From NCBI RefSeq assembly GCF_030409315.1, contig NZ_JAUFPS010000029.1, positions 8,047 to 72,046 on the forward strand: DNA of 64,000 nucleotides. The letters run 5' to 3'. Within the stretch, counting starts at the first letter, position 1; every line of letters begins with the position of its first letter. The position numbers were made by a program, and so were the translations under genes. Below, piece after piece: positions 34,889 through 44,685 of this stretch. The notes beneath the pieces were generated by a model. The model searched no databases, was not told the origin of the DNA, and saw only the letters and a list, made by a program, of their open reading frames with translations. Source of the stretch: Mucilaginibacter flavus. GTDB taxonomy: Bacteria > Bacteroidota > Bacteroidia > Sphingobacteriales > Sphingobacteriaceae.

Positions 34889-35536
34889 TTATATCACGGA
34901 ATCGTCCAACAAAAACACAAACAACTCTTTGGGGCCGTGTGCGCCAAGTACCAGGGTTTTCTCAATATCAGCAGTACGGCTTGGTCCCGTTACGTTGCTG
35001 ATCATGGATGGCAGGCGGTTGCCGTATTTATTTTTTAGCAATTTAAAGCCATCTTTTAACTCCATCACCATTTGAGAGGTATAGGCAAGCACAATATGAA
35101 CCGGGGGGTATATACTTAAGCGCCGGCCGGCCATATTACCGTTGGAGAGCAGGATACTGCCGTTGCGCGCTATTAAAGCTTCGCAAAAGGTAAAGCCAAC
35201 CTCGGCTTGTTCAAAATCCTTGTCGGTTTCATAAAAAGGGTATTCAAAACGGTTAAGGATATCCTGCAAGCCAGGTTCCCAGCAGTATATTTTACGCCAG
35301 TTGCGTTCTTCGGCAAGGGTAAGCAGGGTTTCTAAAAATTGGATCTCGTCTTCGCAAAAAATAAACTGACCGTTAACGGCGGTAAATTGCTCGGCAAAAA
35401 CAACCTCGGGTATCTCTTCATCACTGGCATAAAGCGGCAAATCTTCCAGCTGCGGATAAGGGTTATCCCTTTTTTCCAGCAAGGCCTTACGGATTTTTTT
35501 TAGCAGCTTTTCTTTTGATGTAGTGATATCCCTCAT
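34889..35536 (-). CDS. LUD-domain protein (LutC-like)
   Basis: 215-aa protein with the lactate-utilisation (LUD) domain. The central region holds FTFCEALIARNGSILLSNGN and the end ISNVTGPSRTADIEKTLVLGAHGP, the most conserved LUD signature. LutC-type proteins are part of the LutABC L-lactate oxidation complex, but lutA and lutB are not here. Lone copies next to ftsH are usual in Bacteroidota, so the lactate link is uncertain. A hairpin lies between it and ftsH. Confidence 0.85.
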   Translation of the reverse strand: MRDITTSKEKLLKKIRKALLEKRDNPYPQLEDLPLYASDEEIPEVVFAEQFTAVNGQFIFCEDEIQFLETLLTLAEERNWRKIYCWEPGLQDILNRFEYPFYETDKDFEQAEVGFTFCEALIARNGSILLSNGNMAGRRLSIYPPVHIVLAYTSQMVMELKDGFKLLKNKYGNRLPSMISNVTGPSRTADIEKTLVLGAHGPKELFVFLLDDSVI

Positions 35537-35548
35537 AGTGTAAAAAGG

Positions 35549-35576
35549 AAAGCCACCAGCTTTGGCTGATGGCTTT
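35549..35576 (-). terminator. Hairpin terminator after ftsH
   Basis: AAAGCCATCAGC and GCTGGTGGCTTT (minus-strand reading, one mismatch) with a CAAA loop, then a T-rich stretch. It would limit read-through from ftsH to the LUD gene. Confidence 0.6.
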
Positions 35577-35594
35577 GTATAATGTTATTAATTA

Positions 35595-37694
35595 TTAAAG
35601 CTTTGGCGCTTCGCCATCAATTGACGATAATTCGGGATTGATGATACTATCAGGGATAGCGTTATTATCCGGAATTAAAGTTGGCTCGCCGTTTACAAAC
35701 TTATCATAAGCGGTGCGGTGCTCAAATGGCCTTTTACCTAAAATCTCTTCTAAATCGGCCTGGAACAATACTTCTTTTTCCAATAGCTTTTTGGCTACGT
35801 TTTCCAAACCTTCGCGATGCTTAATTAACAGCGTTTTGGTATTGGCATAAACTTCCTCAACCAGGCTACGTACTTCAGAGTCAATCAGCTCGGCTGTTGA
35901 ATCTGAGTAAGGTTTGCTGAATTGATTTTCGCCTTGAGGATCATAAAACGACAGGTTACCAACCTTGGCATTCATGCCATATATTTTAACCATGCCATAA
36001 GCTAAACGGGTAATACGTTCCAAATCGCTCAGCGCGCCTGTTGTGATTTTACCAAAAGTAATATCCTCCGCAACACGACCGCCCATTGATAATATCATAT
36101 CGTCCATCAGCTCTTCTTTAGAAACCAGGAAGCGCTCATTTGGCAAATATTGCGCATAACCCAAGGCTGCAACACCACGAGGCACTATAGATACCTTAAC
36201 TAAAGGATCGGTATGTTCCAGGAACCAGCCAGCGATGGCGTGACCTGCTTCGTGATAAGCAACAACGCGTTTTTCTTCTGGCGAGATCAAAGTATTCTTT
36301 TTCTCTAAACCACCGATAACACGGTCAATAGCATCCTGAAAATCCTGCATGTCAACCGCCTCTTTGTTTTTGCGGGCAGCAATTAAAGCGGCTTCGTTAC
36401 AAACGTTGGCAATTTCGGCACCGGCAAAACCTGGTGTTTGTGCCGACAGTTTTTTAGCGTCAACATCATCAGATAATTTAATAGGCTTTAGGTGAACTTT
36501 AAAGATCTGCTCACGGCCATTCAAATCGGGTTTATCGATAGATACCTGCCTGTCAAAACGTCCCGGACGTAATAAGGCAGAATCCAATACATCCGGGCGG
36601 TTGGTAGCTGCCAGGATGATGATACCAGAATCGGTACCGAAACCATCCATCTCCACCAGTAACTGGTTTAACGTGTTTTCGCGTTCATCATTACCGCCTA
36701 CGATATTGTTTTTACCACGGGCACGACCGATAGCGTCAATCTCATCAATAAAGATGATACAAGGGGCTTTGTCTTTTGCCTGGCGGAACAAATCACGTAC
36801 ACGTGACGCGCCCACACCAACAAACATCTCCACAAAATCAGACCCTGATAGTGAGAAGAAAGGCACATGCGCTTCGCCTGCAACAGCTTTAGCTAACAAT
36901 GTTTTACCTGTACCTGGTGAGCCTACCAGCAATGCTCCTTTGGGAATTTTACCACCCAAATTGGTGTATTTTTTAGGGTTTTTAAGGAAATCTACAATTT
37001 CCATAACCTCCTGCTTGGCTTCTTCTAAACCGGCAACGTCATTAAACGTTACGGTTACCTGTGCTTCTTTATCAAATAAGGTAGCTTTTGACTTGCCAAT
37101 GTTAAAGATCTGACCACCCGGACCACCGCCCGAACCGCCACTCATGCGGCGCATAATGAAAATCCATACCGCGGCAAAAAGGATCACCATAATTACACCC
37201 TGTACCAGCCAGTTTGATAAAAAGCTTTCGCGGGCTTCCCGTAATTCAAGTGATATATCGCCAATGGCCGGGTCAGCTGCTTCTGCAAACGCGATAGATT
37301 TTTTCAGGCTATCGTAAGAGTCGTCTGTAAATGTAAACTGTGGGCCGTTACCGCTTGGAAACACGTGCTGATCTTTATTCAGATCGGCATATTCGGGCTT
37401 GGTATTAAGGCTTTGTTTTTTGATGTAAACTTCAGCAACAATCAAATCGTTACTTTTATATGCTATGATCTTTTCAACATCGTGCTGTTTAAGCATTTTT
37501 GTTTCAAACTCCTGGTAGGTTACACGTTTGCCGCTATCGCCGCTCAATAAGGTTGATGCAAGCAGGAATGCCAAAACTATGATGCCATAAATCCACATAA
37601 TGTTAAACTTAGGTGGTTTTGGCGGTGTTTTTTTATTAAGGATTTTCCTTATAGGTTTCGGACTTTCTGATTTATTATCTTTATTATCTTTCAT
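35595..37694 (-). CDS. ftsH: ATP-dependent zinc metalloprotease FtsH
   Basis: 699-aa membrane AAA+ protease that degrades misfolded and regulatory membrane proteins. Two spans (about 31-48 and 160-180) flank a periplasmic domain. The AAA module has Walker A GSPGTGKT (258-265), Walker [12 protein letters not shown] and the second-region-of-homology [18 protein letters not shown]. The M41 protease has HEAGH at 481-485. An extended acidic C-terminus (to EAPKL) is usual for the phylum. It is the middle gene of rsfS-ftsH-LUD on the minus strand, 90 nt after rsfS. Confidence 0.97.
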   Translation of the reverse strand: MKDNKDNKSESPKPIRKILNKKTPPKPPKFNIMWIYGIIVLAFLLASTLLSGDSGKRVTYQEFETKMLKQHDVEKIIAYKSNDLIVAEVYIKKQSLNTKPEYADLNKDQHVFPSGNGPQFTFTDDSYDSLKKSIAFAEAADPAIGDISLELREARESFLSNWLVQGVIMVILFAAVWIFIMRRMSGGSGGGPGGQIFNIGKSKATLFDKEAQVTVTFNDVAGLEEAKQEVMEIVDFLKNPKKYTNLGGKIPKGALLVGSPGTGKTLLAKAVAGEAHVPFFSLSGSDFVEMFVGVGASRVRDLFRQAKDKAPCIIFIDEIDAIGRARGKNNIVGGNDERENTLNQLLVEMDGFGTDSGIIILAATNRPDVLDSALLRPGRFDRQVSIDKPDLNGREQIFKVHLKPIKLSDDVDAKKLSAQTPGFAGAEIANVCNEAALIAARKNKEAVDMQDFQDAIDRVIGGLEKKNTLISPEEKRVVAYHEAGHAIAGWFLEHTDPLVKVSIVPRGVAALGYAQYLPNERFLVSKEELMDDMILSMGGRVAEDITFGKITTGALSDLERITRLAYGMVKIYGMNAKVGNLSFYDPQGENQFSKPYSDSTAELIDSEVRSLVEEVYANTKTLLIKHREGLENVAKKLLEKEVLFQADLEEILGKRPFEHRTAYDKFVNGEPTLIPDNNAIPDSIINPELSSIDGEAPKL

Positions 37695-37784
37695 TTCTGT
37701 TGTTACGTGCTCAAACTTACAATCTATAATTTAAAATACAAGGCAATAACATGACGCTGTTATGAGTCATTATGTGACTACTGA

Positions 37785-38159
37785 TTAGGCGCTTTTGTAA
37801 TTTTTAATTTCGGCATCGCCCCATAACTCTTCCACACCGTAATACTCCCGCTTGTCTGTACGGAAAATGTGTATCACAATGTCCACATAATCAAGCAGTA
37901 TCCATTCGCCGTGCTCCAAACCCTCTTTGCGCCATGGCTCCTGTTGGGTTGCTTTAAAAATTTCATCTTCAATGCTATTGGCAATGGCTTTAACCTGTGT
38001 AGATGAATCGGCATGACAAATTACAAAGTAATCTGTTACCGAGCTGTTTAAGTTACGAAGGTCTAACCTTACTATGTCATTTCCCTTTTTTTCCTGGATA
38101 CCATGTATTGCCAGTTCAGAAATATAGGTTGACTGACCTACCTTTTTACTTTTTACCAT
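37785..38159 (-). CDS. rsfS: Ribosome silencing factor RsfS
   Basis: 124-aa Iojap-family protein that binds uL14 and blocks subunit joining under nutrient stress. Conserved segments: VTDYFVICHADSSTQVKAIA, PWRKEGLEHGEWILLDYVD, HIFRTDKREYYGVEELWGDA. ATG 38159 is used; the extra codon upstream is TTG. It is divergent from birA with under 50 bases between starts, so the two genes share a very compact promoter region. Confidence 0.95.
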   Translation of the reverse strand: MVKSKKVGQSTYISELAIHGIQEKKGNDIVRLDLRNLNSSVTDYFVICHADSSTQVKAIANSIEDEIFKATQQEPWRKEGLEHGEWILLDYVDIVIHIFRTDKREYYGVEELWGDAEIKNYKSA

Positions 38160-38206
38160 CAAAAAGAATTAGTTTTGAACGTTTTTTGGTTAAAAATTAT
38201 TACACT

Positions 38207-38977
38207 TTGCAAAATAACATATTTTCGGGATTATTTGTTGGTCAAAATTTAGTAACAATTAAAGAAGTTGACTCAACAAATACTTTCCTCAAAACATTAC
38301 TGTCAAATTCCAAGCCAGTGCCAGAAGGTACAGTCATTATGGCAGAAAGCCAGTATGCCGGTCGGGGCCAGCAACAAAACAAATGGCACAGTGAGCCGGG
38401 CAAAAACCTCACTTTCAGTATATTGCTAACACCCTCATTTTTACCTGTTTTACAGCAGTTTGACTTAACCCGGATAGTGAGCCTGGGTGTTTATGAGGCC
38501 CTTAAACCCCTGCTTGGCGACAAATTAAAAATTAAATGGCCAAACGATATTTATTATGACAACCACAAGCTTGGCGGTATTTTGATTGAAGCGCACCTGC
38601 AGGGCGATAAGATCAAGAATGCCGTAATTGGCATAGGGCTTAACATTAACCAGGAACACTTTGAGCCGGGGGCCGGCAATGCCATTTCTGTAAAGCAGAT
38701 ATTACATAAGGATTATGATTTACGAGTATTATTATTAGAAATTTGCGGGTATATAGAAGGATACTATCTTAATTTAAAGGCAGGTAATTTTTCTTTTGTA
38801 AGGAATGTTTATTTAAGCCGACTATATTGGTTAAACGAGGTAAAGCAATTCCAGAGTAACGGACAGGTTTTTACCGGAACCATTATTAATGTAAAAGATG
38901 AGGGTTTGCTGGTAGTTGAAAATAAAAATGAACTACAGGAGTTTAGCTTGAAACAAATTGAATTTTTAAATAAATAA
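38207..38977 (+). CDS. birA: Biotin-[acetyl-CoA-carboxylase] ligase
   Basis: 256-aa monofunctional biotin protein ligase, without the N-terminal DNA-binding domain of E. coli BirA. Key segments: VDSTNTFLK, the biotin/ATP loop AGRGQQQNKWHSEPGKNLTFS, IKWPNDIYYDNHKLGGILIEA, and NAVIGIGLNIN. The C-terminal SH3-like domain follows. The start is taken as TTG 38207 (reading LQNNIFSGLFVGQNL) because family members begin there. A longer frame back to 38003 would run through the rsfS gene on the other strand and has no homology. It is three bases from the next gene. Confidence 0.9.
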   Translation: MQNNIFSGLFVGQNLVTIKEVDSTNTFLKTLLSNSKPVPEGTVIMAESQYAGRGQQQNKWHSEPGKNLTFSILLTPSFLPVLQQFDLTRIVSLGVYEALKPLLGDKLKIKWPNDIYYDNHKLGGILIEAHLQGDKIKNAVIGIGLNINQEHFEPGAGNAISVKQILHKDYDLRVLLLEICGYIEGYYLNLKAGNFSFVRNVYLSRLYWLNEVKQFQSNGQVFTGTIINVKDEGLLVVENKNELQEFSLKQIEFLNK

Positions 38978-38980
38978 CTA

Positions 38981-39433
38981 ATGAAAAAACTATTGATGAT
39001 GATGGTGGCGCTACTAATTTGCGCCGGGGCTTACGCGCAAATTGAAACACCTGTAAGGTGGTCATACGCGGCTAAAAAAGTAAATGCTAAGGAAGCTGTT
39101 GTGTTTTTAAAAGCAACTATACAGCCAGGCTGGCACATATACTCGCTTAATGTTGGCGATGGCGGCCCAATAAAAACATCATTTGAGTTTACTAAATCAA
39201 AAGATTATGCACCGGTAGGTAAAACTACCGAGCCCACTCCAATATCCCGCTTCGAAAAATCATTCAACATGAATGTTACCTTTTTTGAAAAGGAAGTTAT
39301 TTTTCAGCAAAAAATCAGCCTTAAATCAGCTTCGGTATCAAGCGTAACAGGTAAACTTACTTACATGACCTGTAACGATAAAAAATGCCTGCCACCAGAA
39401 GATCTTGACTTTACTATCCCTTTAGGCAAATAA
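38981..39433 (+). CDS. DsbD N-terminal-domain periplasmic protein
   Basis: 150-aa exported protein (signal MKKLLMMMVALLICAGAYAQ) made of a single DsbD alpha domain. Its end carries the redox pair in MTCNDKKCLPPEDLDF (Cys...Cys five apart). It receives electrons from the membrane DsbD core and passes them to periplasmic disulfide partners. It sits 15 nt before the gene for the membrane part, so a normally fused protein is split here into two adjacent genes. Confidence 0.88.
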   Translation: MKKLLMMMVALLICAGAYAQIETPVRWSYAAKKVNAKEAVVFLKATIQPGWHIYSLNVGDGGPIKTSFEFTKSKDYAPVGKTTEPTPISRFEKSFNMNVTFFEKEVIFQQKISLKSASVSSVTGKLTYMTCNDKKCLPPEDLDFTIPLGK

Positions 39434-39448
39434 TCAGCTAAAAAATCA

Positions 39449-41236
39449 ATGAAACTATTTAGCAAGATTAATTGGTTGCCAACCTCAATAGCTGTGGTAA
39501 CCTTGCTTATTATATTTGGTCTTAATGCGCCCAAGCCGGTTTATGCCGCGCAAAAACAAGGTAAGGATACAACAGTATCTGCCGGCGATGTACAATTTAC
39601 CGATATACCAACTGCTGCCGATAGTATAGCTATCAGAAAAAAGGCAGCGATGGAAGCCGCTGCAAAAACCACACAAAACGCGGTGTCATCGGCAGAAGCT
39701 GCTACCAGGCAAGCTGCTGCTACGGCAGACAATGCATCTAAACATGCCGGTTCTCAATCAGAAAAACCAAAAACGCTGTGGCAGATATTTATTGAGGGGC
39801 TAATTGGCGGGTTTACCGCAGTAATTCTGCCGTGTATTTATCCGCTGTTGCCATTAACAGTAAGTTTTTTTACCAAAAAAAGCGGCAGCCGCAGCAAAGC
39901 CATTATGCAATCGCTTATTTACGGTATTTCAATCATTGTAATATACGTAACGCTGGGCTTGCTTATCTCTATCATTTTTGGCTCAAGCGCTTTAAACGAA
40001 CTGGCCACCAACGGCATCTTCAATATTTTCTTCTTTTTACTGCTGATCGTTTTCGGGATATCTTTCCTGGGCGCTTTTGAAATCACCTTGCCCAGCTCCC
40101 TGGCCAATAAGCTCGACGAAAACGCCGATAAAGGAGGCCTTGCGGGCATCTTCTTTATGGCATCAACACTTGTTGTGGTTTCATTTTCATGTACAGGGCC
40201 TATTATAGGCACGTTATTGGTTGACGCCGCTTCAAAAGGCGATCGTCTTGGTCCGGCAATGGGGATGTTTGGTTTCTCATTAGCCTTGGCTTTACCATTT
40301 ACCATATTCGCGTTGTTCCCTTCTGGCTTAAAAAGCCTGCCAAAATCTGGTGGCTGGTTAAATAGTGTGAAGGTGATTTTAGGTTTTTTAGAACTTGCTT
40401 TTGCATTGAAATTTTTATCGAATGTAGATTTGGCCTATCACTGGCATTGGTTTGATCGTGAAGTGTTTTTATCACTTTGGATAGCTATCGGGTTGATGGT
40501 TGGTTTATACCTTTTAGGGAAAATCAAGTTTTCGCACGATAGCGATGCGCCATATCTAACTATTCCGAGAGTGTTTTTATCCATCATCGTATTCGCGTTT
40601 GTGGTTTACATGATCCCGGGATTGTGGGGTGCCCCGCTCAAATCTATCAGTGCTTTTTTACCGCCGATAGGCACACAGGATTTTGATCTTTCGCCGGTAC
40701 CGGGAGGAAGCAGCGCCGGAGCGGAGACAAAATCTGATACAAGGGAAAGAAAATACGCGTCAAACTACACAGCCTTAAAAATCAAAGGCCTTGATCCCTG
40801 GTTTGATTATGACCAGGCTTTACAGGTTTCAAAAGAGCTGCATAAGCCCATATTGATTGATTTTACAGGTTTTGCCTGTGTTAACTGCCGTAATATGGAA
40901 ACCAACGTATGGTCGGACCCGGTGGTGTTTAAAAAACTACAGAATGACTTTGTGCTTTTACAGCTTGTTGTGGATGACAAGGCCAATTTAGATGTTAAAG
41001 ATCAGTTTACATCAAAGTATAGCTTCAAAAAAATTATTACAGTTGGTGATAAATGGAGCGATTTAGAGGCCGACCGGTTTAAATCCAACTCGCAGCCACT
41101 TTATGTATTGCTTGATAGCGATGGCAATGAACTAAAACAAAAAGATGGTACGCCAATACCGCATTATAATGCCGATTATCATATTGACCGATACCTTAAA
41201 TTTTTAGATAGCGGGATAGCGGCTTATAAAAAGTGA
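39449..41236 (+). CDS. dsbD: DsbD-type membrane thiol:disulfide interchange protein
   Basis: 595-aa protein. An N-terminal span (about 10-30) and an Ala-rich linker precede eight-odd membrane helices (about 110-410). These carry the redox Cys in VILPCIYPLLPLTVSFF and SFSCTGPIIGTLL. A C-terminal periplasmic thioredoxin-like domain has the FTGFACVNCRNME active site (CVNC). It moves electrons from cytosolic thioredoxin across the membrane. The alpha domain is encoded by the gene just upstream. A terminator follows at 41265. Confidence 0.93.
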   Translation: MKLFSKINWLPTSIAVVTLLIIFGLNAPKPVYAAQKQGKDTTVSAGDVQFTDIPTAADSIAIRKKAAMEAAAKTTQNAVSSAEAATRQAAATADNASKHAGSQSEKPKTLWQIFIEGLIGGFTAVILPCIYPLLPLTVSFFTKKSGSRSKAIMQSLIYGISIIVIYVTLGLLISIIFGSSALNELATNGIFNIFFFLLLIVFGISFLGAFEITLPSSLANKLDENADKGGLAGIFFMASTLVVVSFSCTGPIIGTLLVDAASKGDRLGPAMGMFGFSLALALPFTIFALFPSGLKSLPKSGGWLNSVKVILGFLELAFALKFLSNVDLAYHWHWFDREVFLSLWIAIGLMVGLYLLGKIKFSHDSDAPYLTIPRVFLSIIVFAFVVYMIPGLWGAPLKSISAFLPPIGTQDFDLSPVPGGSSAGAETKSDTRERKYASNYTALKIKGLDPWFDYDQALQVSKELHKPILIDFTGFACVNCRNMETNVWSDPVVFKKLQNDFVLLQLVVDDKANLDVKDQFTSKYSFKKIITVGDKWSDLEADRFKSNSQPLYVLLDSDGNELKQKDGTPIPHYNADYHIDRYLKFLDSGIAAYKK

Positions 41237-41264
41237 TACGGCGTTAATAAATTAAACGTAAATT

Positions 41265-41297
41265 CGCGGCAACTTTTAAAGGTTTGCCGCGTTTTTT
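41265..41297 (+). terminator. Rho-independent terminator after dsbD
   Basis: CGCGGCAA/TTGCCGCG stem followed by six T. Confidence 0.85.
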
Positions 41298-41379
41298 GGT
41301 TACGGGGTAATGTTAAAAGCACTAATTAAATTATTCAATTTTTTAAGGTAGGGTTAAGCCAGCCATATCAGAGTAAAAA

Positions 41380-42357
41380 ATGACGCAGATTAAAAAAATA
41401 GGACTTTATACTTCAGGGGGCGACTCGCCAGGCATGAATGCTGCCATCAGGGCAGTAGTACGTACAGCAATATATTACGGTATCGAGGTGGTGGGTATTC
41501 GCCGTGGCTACGATGGCATGACCAAGGGCGATTTTATACCCATGAACCGCAAATCTGTATCAAACATCATTCAGCGTGGGGGTACAATTTTAAAAACGGC
41601 TCGTTGCGATAACTTCCGCACACCCGAAGGCCGTCAGCAAGCATATGATCATTTAAAAAAACATAATATAGATGCCCTTGTAGGTATTGGTGGCGACGGT
41701 ACTTTTACCGGCGCGAAAGTATTTGGTGCCGAGTTTGACATGCCGATCATCGGCCTGCCGGGTACCATCGATAACGATTTAATGGGTACCGATTTTACCA
41801 TTGGTTATGATACTGCCATTAATACCGTTGTTGAGGCTGTTGATAAAATCAGGGACACTGCCGAATCACATGACAGGCTATTTATTGTAGAAGTAATGGG
41901 CCGCGACTCAGGCCTTATCGCCTTGCGTACAGGCATAGCCGCCGGTGCCGAAGCTATCCTGATCCCCGAAAGTAAAGGTGGCATGGATGGTTTATTTAAC
42001 CGCCTTGAAAACGGTCGTAAAGATAAAACGTCACGTATTGTAATAGTAGCCGAAGGCGAAGAAGCCGGTGGCGCGTTTGAGGTTGGGCGACTGGTACAGG
42101 AGCGCTTCCCACATTATGATACCCGCATCTCGATATTAGGTCACATTCAGCGTGGTGGCGCGCCAAGCTGTATGGATAGAGTACTGGCAAGCCGCGTAGG
42201 CGCCGCCGCCGTTGAAGCGCTGCGCGATGGTCACCGCAACGAAATGATAGGCATCATCCACAATGAAATTGCTTACACGCCATTTGAGCACGCCATTAAA
42301 CACCACGTTGAGATCAACCCTAACTTGCTAAAGTTGGTTGAGATATTATCAATGTAA
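41380..42357 (+). CDS. pfkA: ATP-dependent 6-phosphofructokinase
   Basis: 325-aa glycolytic enzyme phosphorylating fructose 6-phosphate. The ATP site GGDSPGMNAAIRAVVR and VGIGGDGTFTGA, the catalytic TIDNDLMGTDFTIGYDTA with the Asp general base, and MGRDSGLIAL are all intact. The Gly of GGDGT points to ATP rather than pyrophosphate as donor. Length equals E. coli PfkA. It is single; a perfect 31-base palindrome lies 60 nt downstream. Confidence 0.97.
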   Translation: MTQIKKIGLYTSGGDSPGMNAAIRAVVRTAIYYGIEVVGIRRGYDGMTKGDFIPMNRKSVSNIIQRGGTILKTARCDNFRTPEGRQQAYDHLKKHNIDALVGIGGDGTFTGAKVFGAEFDMPIIGLPGTIDNDLMGTDFTIGYDTAINTVVEAVDKIRDTAESHDRLFIVEVMGRDSGLIALRTGIAAGAEAILIPESKGGMDGLFNRLENGRKDKTSRIVIVAEGEEAGGAFEVGRLVQERFPHYDTRISILGHIQRGGAPSCMDRVLASRVGAAAVEALRDGHRNEMIGIIHNEIAYTPFEHAIKHHVEINPNLLKLVEILSM

Positions 42358-42417
42358 AAAAATAGAATTAAGAGCATTATTGCTCAATGCCTCCCCCTGG
42401 TATTTGTATGATTCCCA

Positions 42418-42448
42418 GACTTACGAAGTTTTTAAAACTTCGTAAGTC
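42418..42448. repeat. Perfect 31-base palindrome after pfkA
   Basis: Arms of 15 bases (GACTTACGAAGTTTT and its exact complement) around a single central T. It could act as a terminator, or be a dispersed intergenic element. No second copy lies in this window. Confidence 0.85.
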
Positions 42449-42544
42449 TTCCGGAGTTTTGTCATCCCCCTGTCAGTCATCTCCAGGATATAAAACAAAC
42501 AATCAAGTCTTTTGTCTAAAAGTCCTTGCTCCTTTATCCAAACC

Positions 42545-44626
42545 CTAAGGGTTCCCCGTAAAGGTATTATCAACAATTAACCGTATTACATCATCAATTT
42601 CGGTACTTACGGTGAGTATGTGCTCAATGATCTCTTCGTTATCGGGGTTGTAAAAATTATCGCGGTCCATGATACTTATCAGGCCCATCATGCTGGCTAC
42701 CGGTCGCCTTATTTCATGGGAACTGAGTGAGGCGATGTTACGCAGGCGCTCATTTTGATCTATCAGCTCCTGTTCAATTTTAAGGCGCTGAGTTATATCG
42801 CGGGCAAAGCAGCCAACACCTATAATCTCACCTTGTTGGGTATATATGGGATTAAAACTTACCTCAAAATAAACGGGCGTATTTTTTGCCCTGTCAATAC
42901 TTTCATTAATAATGGTGTATTGCTCGCCATCAAGTGCCTGTTGATAGTAAATTTTCCACTCCTGATGTATTTGCGGCGTATAGCCTTTGTGCATATAGGA
43001 GTGCACACCTTGTTTGGGTTCAACGCCGGTTAAATATGTGGTTTCGGTAATATAAGCGTTGTTCATATAAACGTAGCGCATCTCTTTATCAACAGACCAA
43101 ATGTGATCATGTGTATTGTTGATGAGCGCTTCGAGGCTATTTTTTGCCCAGTGTGCTTCTTCCTGCGCGCGCCGCTCATGGGTAATATCTTTAACAAAGA
43201 AGGTAATACCCTCGGCAGATGGATATACCGATGTGCTGAACCATTTATCAATCAGCTCAAAATATTCGGTAAATTTAACGCTTTGGCGCTTTTGAATAGC
43301 TTCATAATAGGCGCGCCCAAAGCCCGAGTCCATAATCTCGGGGAAAACCTCCCATAACACATTGCCCAGCATCTCTTCCCTGGGCGTGTTGGTCATTTGT
43401 TCAAATGCCGAATTTACTTTTACAAACTTCCAATCGTTGTCAATAATAAAAAATGAATCGGTTATGCTTTCAATAAACGCGTCGAGTTTTTCGGATGCTG
43501 CTTTAACCTCTTTTTCAATTTTTAGTTTGTCAGTAATATCCTGCCCGATGCCTTGTATTTCGCATACCTGGCCGCTATCGTCAATAATGGAAATAAACTC
43601 CCAGTCGGTATCGTGAATGCCTCCGTTAACGTCGGGCTTTTTATGTACCAGCTTAACAATTTTACCAGGATTGTTAAGACACTCCTTAAAAGCTTCTACG
43701 CAAAGATGCAGTTCTTGCGGTATGGTGCATATTGAAAAATGCTGGCCAATAAGCTCGGTTGCTGTGAAGCCAAAAGTTCGTAAAAACTGCTTATTTACAA
43801 AGGTAAAGCTGCCATGTATATCAATCCTGATTAAAAAGTTGGTCTGTGAATCTATCAGCGAGCTTAAAAACTGTTCGCGCAACTTAGCCTCTTCCTGGTA
43901 ACCAAGCTGGGTGGTAACATCAACAGCTTCTACAAGTACGCAAGCCCGGTTGTTATATTTTACGGGGTACCAGTTAATATCGGCAAAAATGGTGCTGCCG
44001 TTTTTGGTTAAATGCTTCCAGATGCCTTCGTTGCTGAAATCGCCTTTAGGCTTTAAAAATGATCCCCTATCCTGCAAAAGTTCATTCACCCTTTCTGCCT
44101 CCAGTGGCGACCGGATTTCGTTTACCGTCATTAGCAAAAACTCCTGCTCGGTATAGCCGTAGTTTTTAATAGCGGTGTGGTTAACCTTTACAAAGCGTAG
44201 GGTTTCCATATCGGCAATCCACACCGGGTTTGCGTTTTTGTAAAACAGATCGCTAAAAATTTCGGTCTCGCCGGCACCGGGGATTGTATTGACAGCAATG
44301 GAGCTGGTCAATATTTGATGCCCCGTTGAGGCATCAATTACCAGGCTTTTTTTATCGACTATGTTTTTGCCGGCATTCCCAGTTGTTGCAATTTGATAGT
44401 ATAACGCCACAGATTGATCGACCTGTAAATTTTTAACCATTACATCGATCTCGCCGCGTTGGTTGGGTTGGATAAGAGTAAGCCAAAGTGAGGGATTATT
44501 ATTTAGCTGTTGTGGCGTAATCCCTAAAATATTGGAAATAGCCGGACTAATGAACAGGAACTTTTGTTCATCAATGTCAAAAATAGTTATGCAATCGGTT
44601 ACAGCGGCGTATGTATGGTTGAGCAT
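42545..44626 (-). CDS. Multi-PAS sensor with HisKA but no ATPase domain
   Basis: 693-aa cytosolic protein with about five PAS domains in a row (repeated entries such as FLFISPAISNILGI, FVKVNHTAIKNYGY, FTFVNKQFLRTFGF, FVKVNSAFEQMTNTP and YVYMNNAYITETTYL). It ends in a HisKA dimerisation domain with the phospho-acceptor region IASLSSHEIRRPVASMMG. It stops about 50 residues later, and no HATPase_c domain follows in any frame that I can see. It can be phosphorylated only by another kinase, or it acts as a dimerising sensor. This truncated format is known among Bacteroidota PAS proteins. Single gene, no membrane spans. Confidence 0.88.
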   Translation of the reverse strand: MLNHTYAAVTDCITIFDIDEQKFLFISPAISNILGITPQQLNNNPSLWLTLIQPNQRGEIDVMVKNLQVDQSVALYYQIATTGNAGKNIVDKKSLVIDASTGHQILTSSIAVNTIPGAGETEIFSDLFYKNANPVWIADMETLRFVKVNHTAIKNYGYTEQEFLLMTVNEIRSPLEAERVNELLQDRGSFLKPKGDFSNEGIWKHLTKNGSTIFADINWYPVKYNNRACVLVEAVDVTTQLGYQEEAKLREQFLSSLIDSQTNFLIRIDIHGSFTFVNKQFLRTFGFTATELIGQHFSICTIPQELHLCVEAFKECLNNPGKIVKLVHKKPDVNGGIHDTDWEFISIIDDSGQVCEIQGIGQDITDKLKIEKEVKAASEKLDAFIESITDSFFIIDNDWKFVKVNSAFEQMTNTPREEMLGNVLWEVFPEIMDSGFGRAYYEAIQKRQSVKFTEYFELIDKWFSTSVYPSAEGITFFVKDITHERRAQEEAHWAKNSLEALINNTHDHIWSVDKEMRYVYMNNAYITETTYLTGVEPKQGVHSYMHKGYTPQIHQEWKIYYQQALDGEQYTIINESIDRAKNTPVYFEVSFNPIYTQQGEIIGVGCFARDITQRLKIEQELIDQNERLRNIASLSSHEIRRPVASMMGLISIMDRDNFYNPDNEEIIEHILTVSTEIDDVIRLIVDNTFTGNP

Positions 44627-44685
44627 ACCTAAAAGAATCTCGGCTTATAGTATAAAGTTAACGTATTTGTATTAAAGTGTTTACA

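Noticed and set aside
38003..38206. N-terminal extension of BirA by 68 codons
   Set aside because: It runs antisense through rsfS, is not BirA-like, and the family start matches TTG 38207.
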